Assembly: GCF_036227205.1 (NCBI RefSeq)
Contig: NZ_CP109442.1
Location: 3,286,001 to 3,350,000 of the forward strand
Reading direction: 5' to 3'
Source of the DNA: Amycolatopsis sp. NBC_01480
GTDB lineage: Bacteria > Actinomycetota > Actinomycetes > Mycobacteriales > Pseudonocardiaceae
Length of the DNA: 64,000 bases
Of this stretch, positions 17,574 to 26,548 are shown in pieces. The notes under the pieces were generated by a model. It was not told the DNA's origin. It worked only from the letters and a program-made list of their open reading frames with translations, and did not search any database. Numbering within the stretch: position 1 is the stretch's first letter; each line of letters opens with the position of its first letter. Position numbers and translations under genes: made by a program.

Positions 17574-19069
17574 GACGTGCTCCCGTCACCGTTGTTGGGG
17601 CCGCCGGCCGGCGGGCGCTGCACCAGCACGGTGTGCGCCTCCGCGAGCGGGGCCTGGGGCTGCGGTTGCGGCTTCGGGCGCGCGGCAGGCCGGCGCGCCG
17701 CGTCCGATATTCGCAGCAGCAGTGCGACGAGGATGTAGTTCGCCAGCAGCGAAGAACCGCCCTGGGACAGGAAGGGCGCGGTGATGCCGGTCTCCGGGAT
17801 CAGCGCGGTGACGCCGCCGACGACCACGAAGATCTGCATGACCATGGTGAAGGCGAGGCCGCCGCCGAGCAGCTTGCCGAACGTGTCGCGCACGGCCAGC
17901 GCGCTGCGCATGCCCCGCATCGCGAGCAGCAAGTACAGCATCAGCACGGCGGCGAGGCCGATGAAGCCCAGCTCCTCGCCGATCGACGCGGTGATGAAGT
18001 CGCTGCTCGCCTCCGGCACGATGTCCGGCCGGCCGGCGCCGAGGCCGGTGCCGCCGACCCCGCCGGTGCCGAGGCCGAACAGGCCCTGCGCGAGCTGGTA
18101 CGAGCCGCCCTTGGCGTCGTACCGCGGGCCTAGCGGGTCCAGGAAGTTCTCCACCCGCTGCTGCACGTGGGTGAAGAGGTTGTAGGCGATCACGCAGCCC
18201 GCGGCGAAGAAGCTCAGGCCGACCACGACCCAGATCACGCGCTCGGTCGCGACGTAGAGCATGACCAGGATGACGCAGAAGTACAGCAGCGAGGTGCCGA
18301 GGTCCTTTTCGAACACCAGGATGCCGACGCTGGCCACCGCGGCGATCAGGATCGGGCCGAGGTCACGCGCGCGCGGCAGCTCCACCCCGAGGAACTTCTT
18401 GCCCGCCACCATGAACAGGTCGCGCTTCGACACCAGGAACGAGGCGAAGAAGATCATCAGCAGGATCTTCGCGAACTCGCCGGGCTGGATCGAGAACAGC
18501 CCCGGGAGCAGGATCCACACCTTCGCGCCGTTGACCTCGGAGAGGCTGGAGGGCAGCAGCGCGGGCAGGGCCAGCGCGACGATGCCGAGCAGGCCCGCGG
18601 TGTAGCCGTACCGGGTCAGCGTGCGGTGGTCCCGGACCACGATCAGCACGACCACGAACAGCACCAGCGAGATGACCGTGTACAGCACCTGGTTGCTGAC
18701 CGCCGGGTTGAAGGGCTTGCCCGCCTGCAGCGCCTTCTCGGCCTGGGCCAGGTCGATGCGGTGGATCATCACCAGCCCGATGCCGTTCAGCAGCGCGACG
18801 CACGGCAACAGCACCGGGTCGGCGTACGGCGCCCAGCGGCGCACAGCGAGGTGCGCGACGGTCAGGATGGCCAGGTAGGACAGGCCGAGCCACAGGATCG
18901 AGAGCGTCAGCTCCTGCTCCTGATTGGCCTCCACGATCACCAGCGCGAGGGTGACGATGAAGGCCGCGAAGGCCAGCAGCAGCAACTCGGTGCCCCGCCG
19001 CGTGGGAAGTTCGCGCGGCGGATTCGTCGCGAACTGGGCGGACACCGGGTCGGCCAACGGCTGGCCCAT
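17570..19069 (-). CDS. rodA: FtsW/RodA-family SEDS peptidoglycan glycosyltransferase
   Basis: 499 residues, about twelve membrane helices, with SEDS landmarks: IQPGEFAKILL, FEKDLGTSLL, YQLAQGLFGLGTGG and PETGITAPFLSQGGSS. It polymerises lipid II and pairs with the adjacent PbpA. Start overlaps the pstP stop (TGATG), and the stop overlaps pbpA, consistent with tight co-expression. Confidence 0.95.
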   Translation of the reverse strand: MGQPLADPVSAQFATNPPRELPTRRGTELLLLAFAAFIVTLALVIVEANQEQELTLSILWLGLSYLAILTVAHLAVRRWAPYADPVLLPCVALLNGIGLVMIHRIDLAQAEKALQAGKPFNPAVSNQVLYTVISLVLFVVVLIVVRDHRTLTRYGYTAGLLGIVALALPALLPSSLSEVNGAKVWILLPGLFSIQPGEFAKILLMIFFASFLVSKRDLFMVAGKKFLGVELPRARDLGPILIAAVASVGILVFEKDLGTSLLYFCVILVMLYVATERVIWVVVGLSFFAAGCVIAYNLFTHVQQRVENFLDPLGPRYDAKGGSYQLAQGLFGLGTGGVGGTGLGAGRPDIVPEASSDFITASIGEELGFIGLAAVLMLYLLLAMRGMRSALAVRDTFGKLLGGGLAFTMVMQIFVVVGGVTALIPETGITAPFLSQGGSSLLANYILVALLLRISDAARRPAARPKPQPQPQAPLAEAHTVLVQRPPAGGPNNGDGSTS

Positions 19070-20472
19070 CAGTTACCGCCTCCTGTCGGCGCCGTACTCG
19101 ACGTCGAGCAGTCCCTCCCCGCAGGCTGGTTCGCCGACGCCGACACACTGCCGGCCGGGGCCGACGGGGAAGTACTCGGCGAGGGCGGGCCGCCGGGCGC
19201 CGTCGGCACCCCCGAAGCGCTGCCCGGAGGCGCGACCGGCTTGCAGTCGCTCAGCTGTTTGTTCAGGCGCAGGAAGTCGTCGATGTACTTCCGCGCGTCG
19301 TCCAGGCTGTCGCGCTTGACGCCGTTGCGCACCGCGATGCGCGCGTCCTCCTGCAGGGCCGGGACGCGCAGCTTGTCCGTGCACAGCTGGCCCGGCGGGC
19401 ACGAGCCCTGCTCGAAGCTGTGCAGCTGGATGCCGAGGATGCTGCCGGGGACGCCGCGGTAGATCACGACCTCCTCGTCCGGCCCCTCGCCGACGTAATA
19501 CTGGCTGAGCACGAAATACCGGGTCGCGATCGCGGCCGCGGCCAGCACGACCAGCACCACCACGATGCCGACCAGCCAGCGGAACCGCTTGCGGCGCTTG
19601 GCCTTCGGGTCCTCTTCGAGCTGCTGCGGCTCGGTCCGCTGCGGAGGCGGCGGCTGGGTCAGCGCCCGGGCGCGCGCGGCGGGCGAATCACCCTGGTGCC
19701 GCTCGTCGCTGCCGTCCCCCGCGGCGCCGCCCACGATCGGGGCGTCCTCGCCGAAGTCGACGTCGACCACGTCGGCGATGATCACGGTGACGTTGTCCGT
19801 GCCACCGCCCTTGAGCGCCAGCTCGATCATCCGGTCCGCGCAGTCCTGCGGGTCCTTGATCAGCACGGCCTCGGCCATGGTCTCGTCGGAGACCATGCCG
19901 GACAGGCCGTCGGAGCAGATGAGGTACCGGTCGCCGGCGCGCGCCTCGCGCACGGTCAGGCTCGGCTCGACCTCGTGGCCGGTCAGCGCCTTGAGCAGCA
20001 GCGACCGCTGGGGGTGCACCGCCGCCTCCTCGGGCGTGATGCGGCCCTGCTCCAGCAGCTCGTTCACAAAGCTGTCGTCACGGGTTATCTGCGCGAATTG
20101 CCCCCCGCGCAGCAGATACGCCCGGGAGTCGCCGACGTGCACCAGCCCGAGGCGGGTGCCGGCGAACAGGACGGCGGTGAGCGTGGTGCCCATGCCGTCC
20201 AGGTCCGGGTCCTGGGAGACGAGTTCGGCGATCGCGCCGTTGCCGTTAGACACCGCCTCCCGGAGCTGGGCGAGCAGGTCGTCGCCCGGCTCGTCGTCGT
20301 CGAGGGGGGCGAGCGAGGCGATGACGACCTTGCTGGCCACCTCACCGGCCGCGTGGCCGCCCATTCCATCGGCGAGCGCGAGCAGGCGGGGGCCGGCGTA
20401 CACGGAGTCCTGGTTGTTCGAACGAACCAGGCCACGGTCGCTGCGGGCTGCGTAGCGGAGGACGAGAGTCAT
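19069..20472 (-). CDS. pstP: PP2C-family Ser/Thr phosphatase PstP
   Basis: 467 residues. PP2C domain in the first 235 residues: RSDRGLVRSNNQDS, LALADGMGGHAAGE and GTDNVTVIIADV carry the metal-binding aspartates. A Pro-rich linker, a transmembrane helix near 300-320 and an extracellular domain with Cys pairs and a Pro/Ser-rich end follow. PstP removes phosphate from PknA, PknB and their substrates. The extracellular part is longer than in mycobacteria. ATGA overlap with fhaB. Confidence 0.94.
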   Translation of the reverse strand: MTLVLRYAARSDRGLVRSNNQDSVYAGPRLLALADGMGGHAAGEVASKVVIASLAPLDDDEPGDDLLAQLREAVSNGNGAIAELVSQDPDLDGMGTTLTAVLFAGTRLGLVHVGDSRAYLLRGGQFAQITRDDSFVNELLEQGRITPEEAAVHPQRSLLLKALTGHEVEPSLTVREARAGDRYLICSDGLSGMVSDETMAEAVLIKDPQDCADRMIELALKGGGTDNVTVIIADVVDVDFGEDAPIVGGAAGDGSDERHQGDSPAARARALTQPPPPQRTEPQQLEEDPKAKRRKRFRWLVGIVVVLVVLAAAAIATRYFVLSQYYVGEGPDEEVVIYRGVPGSILGIQLHSFEQGSCPPGQLCTDKLRVPALQEDARIAVRNGVKRDSLDDARKYIDDFLRLNKQLSDCKPVAPPGSASGVPTAPGGPPSPSTSPSAPAGSVSASANQPAGRDCSTSSTAPTGGGN

Positions 20473-20930
20473 GGGCGAAGCTCGATCACCGTCTTGCCGA
20501 TCCGGATGGGGACTCCGAGCGGGACCCGGAGGGGTGCAGTGACCTTAGCCCGGTCGAGGTAGGTCCCGTTCGTCGAGCCCAGATCTTCCACGTACCAATC
20601 CTCACCGCGCAGGGCGATCCGGGCATGCCGGGTCGACGCGTAGTCGTCGTCGAGCACCAGCGTCGAGTCGTCCGCGCGGCCGATCAGGATCGGCCGCCCG
20701 TCGAGCGCGATGCGGGTGCCCGTCAGCGCCCCGTGGGTCACGAGCAGCTGTTGCGGGGACTTGCTGCCCCGCGGCTTCTTCTCTTTGTTACGACGGAAAG
20801 TCGGCACCTGGACCCGCAGGCCCGAAGCGGCGTACAGGTCCGAGCGCACCACCCGCAGTGCGGCGAACACGAAGAGCCAGAGCAGCACGAGAAAGCCCAC
20901 TCTGGTGAGTTGAACGACCAGCTCTGGCAC
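20469..20930 (-). CDS. fhaB: FHA domain protein FhaB (FipA)
   Basis: 153 residues: a membrane-anchor helix (VGFLVLLWLFVFAALRVV) and a C-terminal FHA domain with GRADDSTLVLDD, STRHARI and LGSTNGTYLD, which binds phosphothreonine. It is a PknA/PknB substrate that bridges division proteins. I prefer GTG 20930 (MPELVVQLTRVGF), close to the usual length of about 155, over upstream starts that add an Arg-rich tail. Confidence 0.92.
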   Translation of the reverse strand: MPELVVQLTRVGFLVLLWLFVFAALRVVRSDLYAASGLRVQVPTFRRNKEKKPRGSKSPQQLLVTHGALTGTRIALDGRPILIGRADDSTLVLDDDYASTRHARIALRGEDWYVEDLGSTNGTYLDRAKVTAPLRVPLGVPIRIGKTVIELRP

Positions 20931-21031
20931 TTGTTGTGTCCGCTCCCGACTCTGCCTGCAAGCCGCGGTGCGCGCGCACCGCGGTTCCCCCCGCAAGACA
21001 ATTCTGCGGGAACCCCGTCACCGTCGGTCGG

Positions 21032-22297
21032 TCAGCCCTGGGTTCGGAAGACCAGTGAGGAATGCCCCACCCGGATCACGTCGCCGTCGGCGAGCTGCCA
21101 GGTCTGTACCGGAGTGCCGTTCACCGTGGTCCCGTTGGTGGAACCGATGTCGGCGAGCGTCGCGCTCTGGCCGTCCCAGGTGATCTCCAGGTGCCGGCGC
21201 GAGACGCCGGTGTCGGGCAGCCGGAAGTCGGCGTCCTGGCCCCGGCCCACCACGTTCCCGCCCTGCTTGAGCGAGTAGGTGCGGTTGGAGCCGTCGTCGA
21301 GCTGAAGGCTCGCCGCCAGCGCGCGCCCCGCCGCGGGAGCACCCGGCTGGCCGTAGCCGCCCTGGGCGTACGGGTCCGCCGCCGGCTGGCCGTACGCCGC
21401 CTGCTGGCCGTACTGGTCGTAGCCGCCGCCCTGCTGGGGCTGGCCGTACTGGTCGTAACCGGGCTGCTGCTGGCCGTAACCCTGCTGGTCGTAGCCGCCC
21501 TGCTGGGGCTGGCCGTAACCCTGGTCATAGCCGCCGCCCTGGGGCTGCTGGCCGTAACCCTGGTCGTAACCGCCGCCTTGCGGCTGCTGGCCATAGCCCT
21601 GGTCGTAACCGCCGCCCTGGGGCTGCTGGCCGTAACCCTGGTCGTAGCCGGGCTGCTGCTGACCGCCCGTCTGAGGCTGGCCGTACTGGTCGTAGCCGGG
21701 TTGCTGCTGGCCGTAACCCTGCTGGTCATAGCCGCCCTGCTGGCCGTAACCCTGGTCGTACCCGGGCTGCTGGCCACCCTGCTGTCCGTAGCCGTACTGG
21801 CCCTGCTGGCCGTACGGGTCACCCTGGTCGTATTGGCCGTAGCCGGGGGGCTGGCTCATTGCTGGGTCTCCTGCGTTGCTGGGTCGTGCCGACCGTGACG
21901 AGCCACCGGCCCCACTCGCGCGGGCGTCGGGATCGACGGACGAACGGGTCTTGAACTGTCCAGTATGCAGCGCCTCGTTGCGCTCGAGTGATACGACGAC
22001 GTCACCATAGGTGTCCCAGCCGTGCTCGGCGAGGTGTTCCGCCACGGCTTTCGCGAGAACCCCGGTGACCCGCTGCTCGTCGCCGGCCATGCGTTCGTGG
22101 TCAGCTTGCCCCAAGGACACGATGTAGTGATTCGGGGCGAGCTGCCGGCCGCCTGCCAGCTCACGAACGTTCTCCTCGCCTTCCCTCTCGAGCGCCACCG
22201 CCACTTCCTGCGTGACGACGTTGCCACCGAACATGCGCGCGAAGGTATTCCCCACGAGGTTCTCGAGTCGCCTGTCGAAGCGCTCTACGCGACCCAC
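21032..22297 (-). CDS. fhaA: FHA domain protein FhaA with a Gly-Tyr-Gln-rich linker
   Basis: 421 residues. The N-terminal domain of the FhaA type (about 1-120, [23 protein letters not shown]) is followed by a long Gly/Tyr/Gln repeat region (about 145-315) and a C-terminal FHA domain ([29 protein letters not shown]). FhaA binds phosphorylated MviN and regulates peptidoglycan precursor flipping in mycobacteria. GTG 22297 follows an excellent AGGAGGTAG ribosome site. First gene of the fhaA-pknB operon, with a 101-bp spacer to fhaB. Confidence 0.94.
   Translation of the reverse strand: MGRVERFDRRLENLVGNTFARMFGGNVVTQEVAVALEREGEENVRELAGGRQLAPNHYIVSLGQADHERMAGDEQRVTGVLAKAVAEHLAEHGWDTYGDVVVSLERNEALHTGQFKTRSSVDPDARASGAGGSSRSARPSNAGDPAMSQPPGYGQYDQGDPYGQQGQYGYGQQGGQQPGYDQGYGQQGGYDQQGYGQQQPGYDQYGQPQTGGQQQPGYDQGYGQQPQGGGYDQGYGQQPQGGGYDQGYGQQPQGGGYDQGYGQPQQGGYDQQGYGQQQPGYDQYGQPQQGGGYDQYGQQAAYGQPAADPYAQGGYGQPGAPAAGRALAASLQLDDGSNRTYSLKQGGNVVGRGQDADFRLPDTGVSRRHLEITWDGQSATLADIGSTNGTTVNGTPVQTWQLADGDVIRVGHSSLVFRTQG
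21364..21850. repeat. In-frame tandem repeats coding the FhaA Gly-Tyr-Gln linker
   Basis: Imperfect direct repeats of about 39-42 bp code for units such as [13 protein letters not shown], repeated through the middle of fhaA with variants containing GYDQYGQP. All spacings keep the reading frame, unlike the repeats in the island at 26.5 and 29.9 kb. The region is prion-like in composition. Confidence 0.8.
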
Positions 22298-22427
22298 CGG
22301 GGACTACCTCCTCACACGTGTGCTTCCGCCCCGATCCTATCCGGGGGAGGAAGCCTCGACACGGCCCCCGCTGAAACCCGTGAAAACCGGCTGCTAAGCT
22401 TTGCTGGCTGTCAGAGAGAAGCAACTC

Positions 22428-22510
22428 GGGCGAGTGGCGGAATGGCAGACGCGCACGGTTCAGGTCCGTGTGTCCGAAAGGACGTGAGGGTTCAACTCCC
22501 TCCTCGCCCA
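22428..22510 (+). tRNA. tRNA-Leu (anticodon CAG)
   Basis: 83 bases. Acceptor arms GGGCGAG and CTCGCCC pair; the anticodon stem CACGG/CCGTG holds the loop TTCAGGT, giving CAG; a long class II variable arm (TGTCCGAAAGGACG) and T-arm GAGGG-TTCAACT-CCCTC follow. The 3' CCA is not encoded (ACCGG follows). It marks the boundary between the fhaA-pknB block and the accessory island. Confidence 0.95.
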
Positions 22511-22519
22511 CCGGTGTTC

Positions 22520-22553
22520 AGAGGCCCCTCCCGCTAGAGCGGAAGGGGCCTCT
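22520..22553 (+). terminator. Terminator after tRNA-Leu
   Basis: AGAGGCCCCT-C-CCGCT pairs with AGCGG-A-AGGGGCCTCT across an AG loop, followed by TCTTCCCGTT. Strong hairpin just 9 bp after the tRNA. Confidence 0.8.
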
Positions 22554-22665
22554 TCCCGTTGGGGAGGGAGTTCCTCGCCCCGGGGGCCGAGCCCCCGGAC
22601 CCCCACGGTGCGGCAGGTGGCGGAACCAGCGTGGCCGGCGTAGGGCGCGGAGCGCCCGTGCGTGA

Positions 22666-22792
22666 GGTGAGGGCATGAGGCGCGGAGCGCCTGCGCCCGA
22701 GGTGAAGCAGGTGAGCGGGGCTGGGTCCGGCATTGGGCGCGGGGCGCCCTTGCCTGGTGAGGGCATGAGGCGCGGAGCGCCTGCGCCCGAGG
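22666..22792. repeat. 37-bp direct repeat pair with REP-like palindromes
   Basis: An identical 37-bp sequence (starting GGTGAGGGCATGAGG) occurs at 22666-22702 and 22756-22792. Each copy contains AGGCGCGGAGCGCCT, a palindrome. Related palindromes GGGCGCGG(A/G)GCGCCC lie at about 22643 and 22735. The type is common between genes in GC-rich actinomycetes and may be REP-like. Confidence 0.75.
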
Positions 22793-22873
22793 GGGTTTGT
22801 GGGGTTCTTGCTGGGTGTTTTTGTGACGGGGGTCTCGGTAGAGTGGTGGTCACTTAGTGTGAGGGGTGGCTGC

Positions 22874-24937
22874 GTGGAGGGGCGCAACGAGATCGGTCAG
22901 GTGTCTGGCGGGTCGGTGGTGCAGGCCGGGAGCATCGGGTCGGTGACGGTGAATGCCGGGCCGGTGGCGGTGGTTCCGCGGGAGTTGCCTCGGGCGGTGG
23001 GGCGGCTGGTGGGGCGGGATCGGGAGATTCGGGCTTGCGTGGAGGGGTCGGCGCCGCTGGTTGTGCTTGACGGGTTGAGTGGGGTCGGGCGGCGGGCGGT
23101 GGCTCGGTATGTGGGCCGGGAGCTGGCGCCTGGGTTTGCTGGTGGGCAGTTATATGTGGATTTGTCGACTGGGCTGGGTGACGGGGAGCAGGTGGTTTCG
23201 TCCGCCTTGCGGGGGTTGCTGCGGTCGGTAGGGGTCGACGAGCAGGTCATGCCGCCGGATTCGGAGCTGCCGGCGTGGTGGCGTAGCCGGTCGGCGGAGC
23301 GGGATTGTCTTCTGCTGATAGAGAACGTGACTGAGGCGGAGCAGGTTCTGGCGCTGTTGCCTGGCGGCGAGGGCAGTGTGGTGCTGGCCGCCGGACGGGT
23401 GGAGGCGCAGGTACGGGTTCGGGCCGTCGGCGGCGAGACGATCAAGCTGGAGCCACTCATCACCCCGGAGCAGGCTGCCGAGTTGTTCGGGTGGTTCAGC
23501 GGCGTGGAAATCGACGCCGGCGACGAGGTGCTCGCGCACTGCGGCGGGTTGCCGCAGGCGCTGGAGCAGGCGGCGAACCTCCTTCTGGCCAGGCACAGCC
23601 CGACGCTGGAGTCGTTGCGCGAGCGGCTCCGGAAATCGCGGGACGAGCTGACCCGGGTGTGGCAGGGCAGTAAGAAGGGGGAGTCGGTGTTCGAAGCCAC
23701 CTACCAGGCGGCCGGCCCCGAGGCGCAGCGGATGTACCGGCTCCTCGGCGCGTACCCGGCGGTCGGGATTTCGGTCGAGACGGCCGGGGTGCTGGCCGCG
23801 CGCGATTCGGTTGAAGTCTCCGATGCGCTGGCCGAGCTGGTTTCTCTCCGGATCCTCGACGAACAGGACGGCCAGTACGTCCTGCATCCGCTGGTGCGCG
23901 ATCACGCTCGAGCGTGCGCGGCGCGGGCCGACGTCGAGGAACAGCAGGAAGCCTTGCGACGGGTGGTCCGGGATTTCCGTGACGTGGCCTACCACGCGGA
24001 TGTCGCGGTGATGGGGGAGCGGTTCCGGGTGGCGGCGGCGCCGCCGGAGACCGTGGACCCGTTCACCGGGACGAAGAAAGAACGGAACGCCCAGGGGCTG
24101 GCCTGGTTCGAGCTACACCGGCGGACGCTGCACGAGATGCAGGCGATCGCGATGGAGATCGGGCTGCCGGACCCGGCCTGGCAGCTCGCGGAATCGCTCA
24201 CGGCGTACTACTTCAACCGCAAGCGGCACGCCGATTCGCTGCAGGTCGCCCTCCACGGGGCCGAGGCGGCGCGCGCGGCGGGCAACGTCGCGGCCGAGGC
24301 GAGGCTTTCGAGTGTCGCGTCCGGGCCGTTGTCGGACCTGGAGCGGTTCGCGGAGGCCGAAGAGCTGGTGAACCGGTCGATCGAGCTGGCCGATCGCGAG
24401 GGACCGTTGGTGCTGCGGGCTTCCGTGCGTGAGTTCCAGGGTCGTTACCTGGACAAGTCCGGGCACCCGGAAGCGGCGCAGGCGGCGTACCGGCGCTCGG
24501 TCGAGCTGAACGAGCAGGCCGGTGAGCTGCGAGGAGTCGCGCTGGCCCGGATGTTCCTCGGCGATTCGCTCGCCGACGAGGCCGGGCTGGCCGAACTCGA
24601 GACGGCGCACGAATGGTTCGCCGCCAACGGCGATCCGCGGATGGCGGCGCGCGCGTTGCTGGCCATCGGGAAGCTGCGGCTGAAGCTTTCGCGGCCGCAG
24701 GGGCTCGAAGCGGTGGAGGAAGCCGCGAAGTTCCTGGGCGACAGCGAGCTGTATTCCTATGAAGCCGAGGCTCGGGAGCTGTTGTACCGGGAGCTGGCCG
24801 AACGCGAACCGGACCGGGCCCGGGTGCATCTCGAGCGGGCGATCGAGCTGTACCGGCGGCTCGGCAGCCTCCGGGCCGGTCAGCTGGCGCGGTCAGTGCC
24901 GGATGACAACCGTGGTGACGGTGCTGCCCAGGCGTAG
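22874..24937 (+). CDS. STAND/NB-ARC-like TPR protein 1 with N-terminal amyloid-type motif
   Basis: 687 residues from GTG 22874 (GAGGGG ribosome site; a GTG at 22859 is also possible). The N-terminus NEIGQVSGGSVVQAGSIGSV resembles the short amyloid signalling motifs fused to bacterial NLRs. Next come LVGRDREI and a P-loop GLSGVGRRA in which the Walker A lysine and Ser/Thr are both arginine, Walker B-like DCLLLIENV, an NB-ARC-type helical region with CGGLPQALE, a winged helix (HPLVRDHARA) and C-terminal TPR-like helices (about 440-680). It likely senses a trigger through the TPR end. Overlaps the convergent GT-B-like gene by 45 bp. Codons at the 5' end are richer in GGT/TTG than the neighbours. 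Confidence 0.8.
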   Translation: MEGRNEIGQVSGGSVVQAGSIGSVTVNAGPVAVVPRELPRAVGRLVGRDREIRACVEGSAPLVVLDGLSGVGRRAVARYVGRELAPGFAGGQLYVDLSTGLGDGEQVVSSALRGLLRSVGVDEQVMPPDSELPAWWRSRSAERDCLLLIENVTEAEQVLALLPGGEGSVVLAAGRVEAQVRVRAVGGETIKLEPLITPEQAAELFGWFSGVEIDAGDEVLAHCGGLPQALEQAANLLLARHSPTLESLRERLRKSRDELTRVWQGSKKGESVFEATYQAAGPEAQRMYRLLGAYPAVGISVETAGVLAARDSVEVSDALAELVSLRILDEQDGQYVLHPLVRDHARACAARADVEEQQEALRRVVRDFRDVAYHADVAVMGERFRVAAAPPETVDPFTGTKKERNAQGLAWFELHRRTLHEMQAIAMEIGLPDPAWQLAESLTAYYFNRKRHADSLQVALHGAEAARAAGNVAAEARLSSVASGPLSDLERFAEAEELVNRSIELADREGPLVLRASVREFQGRYLDKSGHPEAAQAAYRRSVELNEQAGELRGVALARMFLGDSLADEAGLAELETAHEWFAANGDPRMAARALLAIGKLRLKLSRPQGLEAVEEAAKFLGDSELYSYEAEARELLYRELAEREPDRARVHLERAIELYRRLGSLRAGQLARSVPDDNRGDGAAQA

Positions 24938-26548
24938 TGAAACGGTGCGGTCCGCGGTGTCCCGGCAGGCGTAGAGCGTCGAGGCCAATGCGGCGGTGTC
25001 GGCTGTTCCGGTCACCGTGACGGTTTCGCCATTGGGGGCCATGGCGATACAGCCGTCAGGAGCCGCGGCCGCAGCCAGCTCGCAGTGCGGGTAACGGCGC
25101 AGCGTCGCCTGGCACCACTGTTCCGGATCGTTGTCCACTGTGGATCGGACCAGCACGGTGGCGTTGCCGATCCGGCCGAGGTTGGTCTCGCGTTCGTCGA
25201 CGACCGTGTGCCGCAGGTCGCCGGGCGCGCGGTCGGTTTCGGGCTGCCACTGCTCGACCGAACGGGGAAAACGGTGGAGGGTGACGGCGTCGGTGCCGGT
25301 GAAATCCGGGTAGGTGACGAACGCCAGCACTGGTGACGGGCGGACCTCCGGGTCGGCGGCGCGCAGTTTCGGGGCCGGCAGTGGGGGCAATCCGAGCGTT
25401 TCGTGGACCAGCGCGTGTAGCCGTGCGAGCGAGCCCTGGGTGTGCGCGAAAGTCCCCTCGGCGAGGAGTTCCTGCCACGGCTCCGATCCGGCTTCTTCCA
25501 ACTGGGGACGCAGCGGCTCATCGCGGCGCAGCCGGGTGGCGCGTTCGCAGAGCAGCTCGGCGCTGGTGCCGGGCACGACCTCGGCGCCGGAGGCCGCGAG
25601 CAGCACCGGTTTTCCGGCGGCCGCGGCCAGCAGGCTCACCGAACCGTGGTCGCCGACCACCAGGTCCGCCGCGACGAGCGCCGCCTGCCAGCCCAGCTCC
25701 GGCGGGAAGACGAGCAGCCCGGCCTCCTCGGCCGCGGCGAACCAGGCGTGCACCTGGAACGGCCGGTAGCGGGACCAGATGTTGGGGTGCAGCACCAGCC
25801 CGACGGCGGTTTCGTCGTGTGGCATGGCCGCGAGGATCTCCGCGGGCAGCCGAGGCCGGGTCCCGATCAGCGAGCCCTGTCCCCACGTCGAGCTCAGCAG
25901 CACAAAACGTCGATCGCCGACGCCGAGGAGCCGCCGGTAGTGCTCGCGGTGGCCGGCGCTGTCCAGCAGCTGCTCGAACTGGGGATCGCCGATCAGCGCT
26001 GTCGTCCCGGCGGTGGCCGGATTGGCGGCCAGAAGCTGTTCTTCCTGGGCCGGGTGGGAAATGATCATCCGCACCTGGCCGGATTTCACTGCCGTTTCGG
26101 GAACCAGGCCGGACAGCCGATCGTCGTCGGTTTCGGAATCGGGCACGTACTTGTGGAAACCGACTCCGTGCGGGAGGACCAGGACCGGTCCGCGCAGCCG
26201 GGCGAAATCGATGCTCTCGCTCGCGGTCAGGGTCAGGGCGTAGTCCAGGTCCGCGATCTCGTCCCAGGAGTGCCGCCGGACTCCGGTGCCGGACAGCAGC
26301 TCCTCGACCCCGCTACTGAATTCGGATCCGTTGTCGACGGTGAAAACAAAGCGGATTCGCAGATCGTCTCGAAAAGTCCGGCAGATTTCGAACAGCTTGA
26401 TCGCCGAGGTCCAGGTCCGCACGACGCAGAGGACCACGATCGGTTCGAACGTCTGCCACCTGCTTTGCTGCTTTGCTGCTTTGCTGCTTTGCTGCTTTGC
26501 TGCTTTGCTGCTTTGCTGCTTTGCTGCTTTGCTGCTTTGCTGCTCCAT
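24893..26548 (-). CDS. GT-B-like protein 1 with N-terminal octamer-encoded repeat
   Basis: 551 residues. After a repeat-coded N-terminus (units of KQQSSKAA, residues about 3-30) comes a two-domain Rossmann-like protein: VVLCVVRTWTSAIKL, LPHGVGFHKY, RFVLLSSTWGQGS, LHPNIWSRY and DHGSVSLLAAAAGKPVLL. The last motif resembles the donor-site region of GT-B and CDP-glycerol-type transferases. Paralogue of the protein at 28671-30296. Substrate unknown; a sugar or alditol-phosphate transferase is inferred from fold only. The ATG at 26548 directly abuts the 8-bp tandem repeat, so repeat number decides the reading frame. TAGAAT lies 3 bases before the ATG. Confidence 0.78.
   Translation of the reverse strand: MEQQSSKAAKQQSSKAAKQQSSKAAKQQSRWQTFEPIVVLCVVRTWTSAIKLFEICRTFRDDLRIRFVFTVDNGSEFSSGVEELLSGTGVRRHSWDEIADLDYALTLTASESIDFARLRGPVLVLPHGVGFHKYVPDSETDDDRLSGLVPETAVKSGQVRMIISHPAQEEQLLAANPATAGTTALIGDPQFEQLLDSAGHREHYRRLLGVGDRRFVLLSSTWGQGSLIGTRPRLPAEILAAMPHDETAVGLVLHPNIWSRYRPFQVHAWFAAAEEAGLLVFPPELGWQAALVAADLVVGDHGSVSLLAAAAGKPVLLAASGAEVVPGTSAELLCERATRLRRDEPLRPQLEEAGSEPWQELLAEGTFAHTQGSLARLHALVHETLGLPPLPAPKLRAADPEVRPSPVLAFVTYPDFTGTDAVTLHRFPRSVEQWQPETDRAPGDLRHTVVDERETNLGRIGNATVLVRSTVDNDPEQWCQATLRRYPHCELAAAAAPDGCIAMAPNGETVTVTGTADTAALASTLYACRDTADRTVSLRLGSTVTTVVIRH
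26461..26544. repeat. Octamer tandem repeat (TGCTTTGC x 10.5) inside GT-B-like gene 1
   Basis: Ten perfect copies of TGCTTTGC (26461-26540) plus TGCT. It begins two bases after the ATG-GAG and forms codons 3-30 of the minus-strand gene. The unit is 8 bp, so gain or loss of one copy shifts the frame; three copies restore it. None of the three frames of the repeat contains a stop. This is the classic structure of a phase-variable contingency locus. Confidence 0.95.

Larger units (their letters stand above)
22511..22873. other. Gene-free spacer between tRNA-Leu and the first STAND gene
   Basis: 363 bp with the tRNA terminator, then palindromic GC-rich repeats. GGCGC-G(G/A)G-CGCC units occur at about 22643, 22679, 22735 and 22769, and a 37-bp direct repeat is present twice. 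A promoter candidate, TAGAGT at 22839-22844, lies 29 bp before the STAND gene start. No coding gene, integrase or clear attachment-site duplication is seen. Confidence 0.6.

Noticed and set aside
15150..17738. Long plus-strand open frame over pknA and pbpA
   Set aside because: Antisense shadow of two unmistakable genes; translation is Arg/Gly/Val-rich and without domains.
22666..22792. Attachment-site duplication for the island
   Set aside because: The 37-bp repeats are only 90 bp apart, do not match the tRNA 3' end and contain common GC-rich palindromes.
26461..26544. CRISPR-like array
   Set aside because: The units are directly adjacent 8-mers without spacers; it is a simple tandem repeat.
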